NCBI GenBank assembly: GCA_003484235.1
Contig: DNDP01000181.1
Span: forward strand, 978-9,581
Direction of reading: 5' to 3'
Length of the DNA: 8,604 bases
DNA from: Verrucomicrobiales bacterium
GTDB taxonomy: Bacteria; Verrucomicrobiota; Verrucomicrobiia; Limisphaerales; RI-55
Shown here: piece after piece, positions 1-6,500 of the stretch
How the letters are laid out: every line of letters begins with the position of its first letter
How positions within the stretch are numbered: the first letter of the stretch is position 1
Notes under the pieces: model-generated
What the model was told of the DNA's origin: nothing
What the model saw: only the letters and a program-made list of their open reading frames with translations
Database searches by the model: none
Program-made: the position numbers and the translations under genes

Positions 1-477
1 GGCGAAGCCGGGAAGCCCAATGGCTGGGAGGTGAAGGACGGCCTGCTCGTCAACGCCCGTCCGGGCAACGACCTGGTGACCGAGCGAAAGTTCAATGACT
101 TCAAACTGCGCGCCGAGTTCCGCTATCCGAAAGGCAGCAACAGCGGCCTCTACCTGCGCGGCCGCTACGAGGTGCAGATCGAGGACAACTTCGGGCAGGA
201 GATCAACAGCCACCGGATCGGCGGCGTCTACGGCTTTCTCACCCCGCGTGTGAACGCCGCCAAGCCGGCCGGCGAATGGCAGACGATGGAGATCACGTTG
301 GTCGGGCGGGTCGTCACGGTGGTGCTGAACGGCGAACCGATCATCGAGCGGCAGGCGATCCCCGGCATCACCGGCGGTGCGTTGGACAGCGATGAAGGAG
401 CACCGGGCCCGCTCCTGATCCAGGGTGATCATGGTCCGGTGGAGTTCCGTGAACTCACTCTGACGCCTGCGGAGTAG
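1..477 (+). CDS. DUF1080 / 3-keto-disaccharide hydrolase domain protein, C-terminal part
   Basis: The frame is open from base 1 and ends at TAG 475-477, giving 158 residues of a gene whose start lies outside the window. A GTG at 31 is in frame but falls inside the conserved fold, so it is not the start. Family features are visible: an early W-E-V-K-DG-L-L strand, a central block SNSGLYLRGRYEVQIEDNFG, the strand EWQTMEITLVG, an LNG turn, and a closing strand in which a GDHGPVEFREL motif replaces the usual LQ-HG-PVEFRNI ending. In this family (PF06439, concanavalin-A-like jelly roll) proteins are usually exported and associated with glycoside or sugar-derivative breakdown; some members hydrolyse 3-keto-glycosides. 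The signal peptide, if any, cannot be seen. The substrate is unknown. No convincing terminator follows, and the next gene starts 109 bases later. Confidence 0.9.
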   Translation, partial: GEAGKPNGWEVKDGLLVNARPGNDLVTERKFNDFKLRAEFRYPKGSNSGLYLRGRYEVQIEDNFGQEINSHRIGGVYGFLTPRVNAAKPAGEWQTMEITLVGRVVTVVLNGEPIIERQAIPGITGGALDSDEGAPGPLLIQGDHGPVEFRELTLTPAE

Positions 478-586
478 CGCTGCCCGGTCCACGGCACGAG
501 GTCAGACACTGGCATCGAATTTGTCGATGCTGCCACGTCGCATATCGATTGGGCGTTGGCCAGCCTGCCAATTTAGGGTGGGCGCC

Positions 587-898
587 ATGGAAAACGACAT
601 CTTCAAGCCCGCCTTGTGCAGCTTGGCCCTGGGGGTGGTCATCGGCTGCGCCTACGTCATAGGTCGTCACACCGGGCTCGAGTTTCTCGCGGAGTGGCTC
701 CACCCGATTGGCATACCCTGCTGCAATGTTGCGATACTCGTCGCTCACTTCCTGCCTTCGACACTCGAATGGGTTGCCTGGACGGCTGGCGCGATGACTT
801 TGGGCTTCATTGGCTCGACGCTGGGTGCCGTTGTTGGCCTGTTGATGCACCGGCTGCGGCAGTCGTCCGGTCAACAGCTCCGGGAAAACAGCCATTAG
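587..898 (+). CDS. small multi-pass membrane protein, function unknown
   Basis: This encodes 103 residues from ATG 587 to TAG 896-898. I chose this ATG because AGGGTGG (575-581) sits five bases upstream as a plausible ribosome binding site. In-frame TTG 521 and ATG 527 would only add an arginine-rich, low-quality leader. The protein is strongly hydrophobic: one likely membrane helix at about residues 8-26, a shorter hydrophobic stretch at about 43-56 containing a Cys-Cys pair, and a Gly/Ala-rich helix at about 62-87. It ends in a basic, polar tail (HRLRQSSGQQLRENSH). Two or three membrane passes are therefore likely, with the tail probably cytoplasmic by the positive-inside rule. I do not recognise a family. 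It follows the DUF1080 gene in the same direction, but the 109-base gap does not prove an operon. It could be lineage-restricted. Confidence 0.6.
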   Translation: MENDIFKPALCSLALGVVIGCAYVIGRHTGLEFLAEWLHPIGIPCCNVAILVAHFLPSTLEWVAWTAGAMTLGFIGSTLGAVVGLLMHRLRQSSGQQLRENSH

Positions 899-1152
899 TC
901 AACAAGCAAGCCGGCGTGCGGAACTCCCGATCGTGCCCGCCGTCCAACCCGGTCACTACTGCAGTTGCCCGATCAGGAAGATCCGTGCGTCGCTGGTCAC
1001 CATCTCTCGGCCCGGCAAGCTCCCCCGCGGCACCATCATTTGAGGGGCTGCCGGGCTGCAGTTGAGGCCGGGGCGGCGGCCCGCCGGTCAGGTGCTGCTC
1101 TCCCATCGATCCCCTTGGACCCCGGCATGAGCCGAATGCATGATCCGGCCCA

Positions 1153-1165
1153 AAAAGCGGCTTTT
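1153..1165. repeat. perfect short dyad AAAAGC-G-GCTTTT
   Basis: AAAAGC (1153-1158) and GCTTTT (1160-1165) are exact inverted copies around one base, so they cannot form a hairpin but could be a protein binding site. A second, wider pair, CCAAAA (1150-1155) and TTTTGG (1167-1172), overlaps it. It lies about 80 bases before the transketolase start and overlaps the promoter candidate. Such short A/T-rich dyads also arise by chance. Confidence 0.25.
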
Positions 1166-1189
1166 CTTTTGGCGCTCCTTCCCTAAAGT
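1162..1189 (+). promoter_or_regulatory. weak candidate promoter for transketolase
   Basis: TTTTCT (1162-1167) and TAAAGT (1184-1189) are separated by 16 bases and resemble -35 and -10 boxes loosely. A start near 1196 would leave a leader of about 47 bases before ATG 1243. The match is poor at the -35 box and sigma-factor preferences of this lineage are unknown, so this is only a suggestion based on position and A/T content. Confidence 0.2.
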
Positions 1190-1242
1190 GCGCCCCTTGT
1201 TTTTGCTCCTGAACCCCTGAGATCAAACCATCGAAACGAACT

Positions 1243-3312
1243 ATGGCCGCTGACAACGCCGTTGCCCAGAAGGTGGAAGCTCCACCGTTGAAACCCCTCC
1301 AACTCACGAGCCGGCTGGCCGGCACGCCAAGTGCCCCCAAATTCTCGGTCAAGGTGAAGAACGCCGCCGGACAGGAGGTCACCGTGGCGGATCCCCGTGC
1401 CACCCGGGCGTTGGTGGCTCTGATGGACGTGCACGCCGTGAATGGCGGCGCGGCCTGTCACTGGGGCGGCCCGGCCGCCTACGCCGAGGTGAACGCCGCC
1501 ACGCACGCGATCATGTTCGGCACGAAGGATCGCCCCTGGCACGAGGCGTTCAATTTCGTGAACGACGCCGGCCATGCCGAGAACGGCATCTACGCGCTGC
1601 GGGCCAACTACGGGTTCGACAACCTGACCTTTGATGACCTGAGGAAGTTCCGCTCGGTGGAGAGCAAGCTGACCGGCCACGGCGAATCGCACCTCAATCC
1701 CGAGGGCGTGCTGCTCTCGAACGGGCCGCTTAGTTCATCGGTCGGGCAGGCCCAGGGCCTGGCGTTGGCGGACAAGACCGCCGGCCGCGACCGCGTCACC
1801 ATCCTGGTCGTCTCCGACGGCGCGGCAATGGAGGGCGAGGCCAAGGAGGCGTTTGCCGCCATCCCCGGACTGGCCGCCAAGGACCGGGTCAACCCCTTCG
1901 TGATGATCCTCTCCGACAACGACACGAAGCTGTCGGGCCGCATCACCAAGGACAGCTTCTCAATGCAGCGCAGCTTCCAAGCGTTGGGCGCCCTCGGCTG
2001 GAACGTGATCACCGTGCCGGACGGCCACGACCTGCAGGCCGTTTACCTGTCGGTCGAAAAGGCGGTCGAGCAGGCCAAAGCCAACCCGAATTACCCCGTC
2101 TGCCTTTGGGTAAAGACGATCAAGGGCAAGGGCATCAAGGCCACCGAGGAAAACTCCGCTGGCGGCCACGGTTTCCCGCTGTCCAACGGCGAGAAGATCC
2201 CGGACTGGATCACCGAGATCTACCAGGGCGACACCGCCCCGGCCGAGTTCGTGAAATGGGCCGCCGAACTGCGGGCCGACTGGGAGAAGAAGGAGGCTGA
2301 CAAGAAAGCCAAGGCCGCCGCCGCCCCCGCCGACGCCAAGCCGGCGGTGAAAAAAGACAAGGTGCAGTCGGGCCTGGCGCAGGGCGCCATCCGCGCCGCA
2401 GTGGACGGCTATCCGGTTTACTCGATCAGCTCCGACGTGCAGGGATCGACCGGCATGAGCCCGTTTCAGAAGACCTTTCCCGAGCGGTTCGTCGAAGTCG
2501 GCATCGCCGAGGCCAACATGGTCAGCGTCGGCGCCGGTTACGCCAAGATGGGCTTCATCCCGATCGTGGACACGTTTGGCCAGTTCGGTGTCACCAAGGG
2601 CAATCTGCCGCTCACCATGGCGGCGTTGTCGCAGGCGCCGGTCATCGCGGTGTTTTCGCACATCGGTTTCCAGGATGCAGCTGACGGCGCCAGCCATCAG
2701 GCGACCACCTACCTCGCGGCGGTTTCCGCAATTCCCCATACCGTCGTCATCGCGCCGAGCTGCGCGACCGAGGCGGAGTGGCTGATGTATGAGGCGATCA
2801 AGCGCCAGGCGGAGGACCGCAAGGCCGGCAAGGACGGCGAGAACTACATCTTCTTCGTCGGCCGCGAAAACTATCCCGTGCAATGGCTCGACAACCCGCA
2901 ATACCAGTGGGGCAAGGCGACGGTCCTGCAGCAGGGCACCGACGTGGTGTTGGTCGGTTCCGGGCAGCTGGTTGGCCGCACGATCGACGCCGGCAAGAAA
3001 CTCGCCGCGAAGGGCGTGAAGGCGTGCGTGATCGCCAACCCGTTCATCAACCACGTGGACGTCGAAACCATCGGCGCCGCGGTCAAGGCCGCCAACGGCC
3101 GGCTGGTGACGATCGAGGATCACCAGATCGTCTGCGGCATGGGCGCGCAGGTCAGCCACGCGTTGAGCCGGGCGGGCATCGCGCACCGGGTCACCTCGCT
3201 GGGCATCCCCGGTGAATTCGGCCAGAGCGCCTACGTTGCCGAGCATCTCTACCAGAAGCACGGCATGACCGCTGACGGCCTGGTCGCCGCCGCCGAGGCG
3301 CTGATGAAGTAG
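1243..3312 (+). CDS. tkt: transketolase (thiamine diphosphate-dependent)
   Basis: A complete 689-residue protein, close to the usual 660-690 of the family. It moves two-carbon ketol units between ketose and aldose phosphates in the pentose phosphate pathway. By eye, catalytic positions of E. coli TktA are all matched: H73, H111 (AGHAEN), H146 (GHGE), D192 (SDG in place of the usual GDG) and N226 (SDND) for cofactor and metal, H309, the cofactor-activating E423 (GIAEAN), then H473, D481 and H485 (DGASHQ), and R541 for substrate phosphate. E423 to H473 to D481 to H485 spacing equals that of TktA. The cofactor-binding domain is about 50-330, the pyrimidine domain about 373-545, and the C-terminal domain about 555-689. 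An Ala/Lys-rich linker (about 348-372) joins the first two. An N-terminal extension of about 45 residues precedes the conserved part. No clear ribosome binding site precedes ATG 1243. The gene has its own terminator and probably stands alone. Confidence 0.95.
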   Translation: MAADNAVAQKVEAPPLKPLQLTSRLAGTPSAPKFSVKVKNAAGQEVTVADPRATRALVALMDVHAVNGGAACHWGGPAAYAEVNAATHAIMFGTKDRPWHEAFNFVNDAGHAENGIYALRANYGFDNLTFDDLRKFRSVESKLTGHGESHLNPEGVLLSNGPLSSSVGQAQGLALADKTAGRDRVTILVVSDGAAMEGEAKEAFAAIPGLAAKDRVNPFVMILSDNDTKLSGRITKDSFSMQRSFQALGALGWNVITVPDGHDLQAVYLSVEKAVEQAKANPNYPVCLWVKTIKGKGIKATEENSAGGHGFPLSNGEKIPDWITEIYQGDTAPAEFVKWAAELRADWEKKEADKKAKAAAAPADAKPAVKKDKVQSGLAQGAIRAAVDGYPVYSISSDVQGSTGMSPFQKTFPERFVEVGIAEANMVSVGAGYAKMGFIPIVDTFGQFGVTKGNLPLTMAALSQAPVIAVFSHIGFQDAADGASHQATTYLAAVSAIPHTVVIAPSCATEAEWLMYEAIKRQAEDRKAGKDGENYIFFVGRENYPVQWLDNPQYQWGKATVLQQGTDVVLVGSGQLVGRTIDAGKKLAAKGVKACVIANPFINHVDVETIGAAVKAANGRLVTIEDHQIVCGMGAQVSHALSRAGIAHRVTSLGIPGEFGQSAYVAEHLYQKHGMTADGLVAAAEALMK

Positions 3313-3341
3313 ACGTCCTTCCTTTATCCCTCTCTCTTCCG

Positions 3342-3370
3342 GCCTGCGGGTGTTTGCCCGCAGGCTTTTT
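3342..3370 (+). terminator. rho-independent terminator after transketolase
   Basis: GCCTGCGGG (3342-3350) and CCCGCAGGC (3357-3365) form a perfect nine-base-pair, GC-rich stem with a six-base loop (TGTTTG), followed directly by five T residues (3366-3370). It starts 30 bases after the transketolase stop and separates that gene from the giant lectin gene downstream. Confidence 0.9.
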
Positions 3371-3567
3371 GCTTTCGGGCGGGTTCATCGGCCCTTGGGC
3401 ACCGAGGCGCAAAAGGGCCCTTATCGAACTTTCCCCAAGACGCCCCCAGTCAACCCCACTTTCGTTCCCGTCTTCCGCTGCGATTTTTGGTGAAAGTTTC
3501 CCGGAAAAGCACACCATCCGAGCCGCTATCGGTTTGGACCGTGGTATTCTCCAAACCACCTACCAGC
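3371..3567. other. spacer and presumed promoter region of the giant gene
   Basis: This 197-base spacer lies between the terminator and ATG 3568. The reading frame of the giant gene is open through it, but the encoded residues are unlike a signal peptide or any domain, so I read it as noncoding. No convincing -35/-10 pair or ribosome binding site is visible. An unrelated overlapping frame (3354-4610) is contradicted by the strong domain content of the giant gene frame. Confidence 0.5.
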
Positions 3568-6500
3568 ATGAAGACATCGACGTTCCGCGGCGGCTCCGCC
3601 AGCCTCCCGCGTGGTTGCCAGTTCGGGATGGTGACCGCCACCCTTCTTTTTTCCCCACTGCTGTTCGCCCAGCCGGTTTATTGGGATCCGGCCCAGGGAG
3701 GAAACGGCCACTACTACGAGGTCGTCGCCGTCCCCACCGGGATCAACTGGTGGGAGGCCCGGCTGCAGGCGGCCGAGCGGGGCGGTCACCTCGCCACCGC
3801 CACCAACGCCGCCGAGAACACTTTCATCCACGGGCTGGCCGCCGCCCGGACCAATGCGTGGTACGTGGACGGTTCCAACAACACGCAGGGGCCGTGGCTG
3901 GGCGGCTACCAGGTCGCGGGATCAACCGAGCCTGCCGGCGGATGGGGATGGCTGACGGGCGAGCCCTTCACCGTGACTCAATGGGCCGCGAATCAACCGG
4001 GCAATTCCGGCAACAACGAGGGAGCGTTGCAGTTCTTCGGAGTCGGTCCCAACAACCTGGCCGCCACCTGGAACGACCTTTACGAACTCAACGGTTCCGT
4101 GCGCGGCTATGTCGTGGAAATCGACCTGACCGACACCACCGGATTCCTGACGCGCAGCGCGGCCACGGACTTCTCGCCGACGCTCAACCCCAGCGCCCCC
4201 TGGGCCCACGGCTACTCGCTCAACCCGGGCGCGTCGTTCACCACCTTCGAACACGCCACGACTTCCGTTGGCCTGCAGGTCTGGCATCGGCCGGGGAACA
4301 GCGATCCCCCCTCGACCGTGTTCAATCCGACCGGCAGCACGATCACGCCCGGCACGCCGGAATACGCGGCGGGCAAGCTGCACCTTCACCCCGGACCGTC
4401 CGGCGAGTTTGCCGTGCTGCGGTTCACGACGCCGGTGAATGGCATCTACGAGATCAACGCCGCATTTCAGGGAGCGGACACGGTGGGAACCTCCACGGAC
4501 GCGCGGGTGCTGTCCGGCACCAACGAATGGTTCCGCGGCACGGTCAACGGCTACGGGCCAGCCAGCCGGACGGCATTTCGCACTGCGGTGACGCTGACCG
4601 CCGGAGCTAACATCGACTTCGCGGTCGGGCCCAATGGAACCTATTTCTACGACAACACCCTGGTGGAGGTGGAGGTCAGCTATCGGGCGACAAGCGACGC
4701 CGTCAGCGGGATGATCGCCTATGCCGGCGACGAGGACCGCTACAGCTTCCAGCTGGCGGCACCGGCCACGATGTACTTTGACTCGCGCACGTCGAGTTCA
4801 AGCCTCAACTGGACCCTGACGGGTCCGCCGGGGACGGTGGTCAACGCCCGCGGGTTCAACAACAGCGACTCCGAAAGCAGCAGCGATCCGCTGCTGCCTC
4901 TGCCGGCGGGCGACTACACGCTGGTCATCCGCGGGAGCGGCTCCAACACGGGTGCCTATGAGTTCGCGCTGCTGAATCTGGCCGATGCGACGCTGATTGC
5001 GCCGTCGACCGTCATCGCCAATCACGCGTTCCCGCGGCGAACGACCGATCTCTACCAGTTCACCGCCAATTCCGGTGACGTGATGTCCTTCGACCGGTTG
5101 ACGCTGGTCAATGGCGGCAGCCCCTACTGGCGACTTGTCGATCCCTACGGAAAAATCGTCTGGGCCACCCATTTCAACGACGTCAACAACGTCACCCTGC
5201 CCGCCACCGGCAACTATACGCTGATGGTGGAGGGAACGATCAGCGGCGGGTCGGCGACCAGCTACTCGTTCCAGCTGCTGCCGCAGGGCGGCACACCGCC
5301 CCCGGCCTTTACCGGCACGCCGCTCACGCTTGGTGCCGGCATCACCAACGTGCTGGCGACTGCGGGCACGACCAATGCCTTCACCTTCACGCTGGCCCAG
5401 CCAACCCGGCTCTATTTCGACAGCCTGACGAACAACTCCAACCTGCGCTATTCCCTGCATGGGCCTCCGGGCGTGGTGGCTTCGACGCGCGGCGTCAGCG
5501 GCGGGATCAACGGCGACCTGCATTCGGTGCCGGCCGGCGATTACCAGCTCGTCATCTCGGCGGCGAACAACTACAGCGGATCCTACGCGTTCCGCCTGCA
5601 CGACCTGGCAGCGGCCAAACCGGTCGCCCTGGACAGCGTGGTCAGCGGCACCAACGCGCCGGCCGCGGGACTGAATGCCTACCGTTTCACGGCGACCGCC
5701 GGCACGCGGCTCTTTTTCGACACGCTCAGCCGGTCGGGCTACGCGTGGCATGGCATGGCCTTCTGGTCGCTCATCGACCCCTTCGGCAATCCCCTCTTCG
5801 GCGACCAGGGATTCAATGACCGCGGCAGCACCACCCTGAATGCCAGCGGCAACTACACGCTGTGGGTGGCGGGCGGCGACGCCGAGCCCGGCCTCGAGGG
5901 CGCGCACAGTTTCAAACTGGTGACGGTGACGGAAACCACCACCGCCCTCGCGCTGAACACGCCCTACTCCGGGAGCATCAACACCCCGGGCCAGACGCGC
6001 CGCTACACGTTTTCCATTCCCCAGAGCACCCGCGTCTATTTCCAGTCGTTGACCAACAACGGCAATGTCCGCTGGACAATGACGGGCCCGCCCGGAACGG
6101 TGGCGAGCAGCGTGACTTTCGGCGCCGGAGGATGGCAGACCTACAATCTTTACCCCGGCGACTACGAGCTGACGGTTTTCGCCAACGGAGATATCACCGG
6201 TGACTATGCGTTTCGCCTCCAGGACTTTGCCACGGCGACGGAGATCTTTGCCGGCAGCACGGTCAATGGCGTGTCCGCCCCGGCGAACACGATCCAGCTT
6301 TACAGGTTCAGCGCGACAGCCGGCCAGCGATTCTACTTCGATGCGCTCTCCTACAGCGGGTTCACCTGGTTTGGCACGCCGTTCTGGCGGCTGGAGGATG
6401 AAACCGGTGCGGTGGTGGTGAACCCGGAAAACGGCCAGAGCTTCGACAAGAATTTCGCCGATTTCGCCACCCTGCTATTCAACCGTACGGGGACCTACTA

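Larger units (their letters stand above)
899..1242. other. noncoding stretch upstream of transketolase
   Basis: No convincing gene is seen in these 344 bases. Short frames (for example GTG 933 to TGA 1041-1043, 36 residues, and ATG 965 onward, 73 residues) have no ribosome binding site and no recognisable protein features. The right part changes composition, with A/T-rich runs near 1152-1170 and 1198-1206 that look like a promoter region for the transketolase gene. A dyad and a weak promoter candidate are listed separately. Confidence 0.6.

Noticed and set aside
556..571. Inverted repeat TTGGC-CAGCCT-GCCAA before the small membrane gene, considered as a terminator for DUF1080
   Set aside because: The stem is only five base pairs with just three T residues after it, 80 bases past the stop; too weak to call.
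933..1043. GTG-started 36-residue frame (VPAVQPGHYCSCPIRKIR...)
   Set aside because: No ribosome binding site or known motif; too short to separate from chance.
807..1403. Minus-strand frame of 198 codons spanning the noncoding stretch upstream of tkt
   Set aside because: It overlaps the small membrane gene and the start of transketolase, shows no recognisable features and has no clear ribosome binding site.
1960..3261. Minus-strand frame of 433 codons across transketolase
   Set aside because: Antisense shadow of a fully conserved transketolase; the product is low-complexity and Gly/Arg/Asp/His-rich.
3354..4610. Plus-strand frame of 418 codons overlapping the start of the giant gene
   Set aside because: Arg/Gly/Pro/His-rich, begins inside the transketolase terminator, has no ribosome binding site or domain, and conflicts with the lectin-like domain in the other frame.
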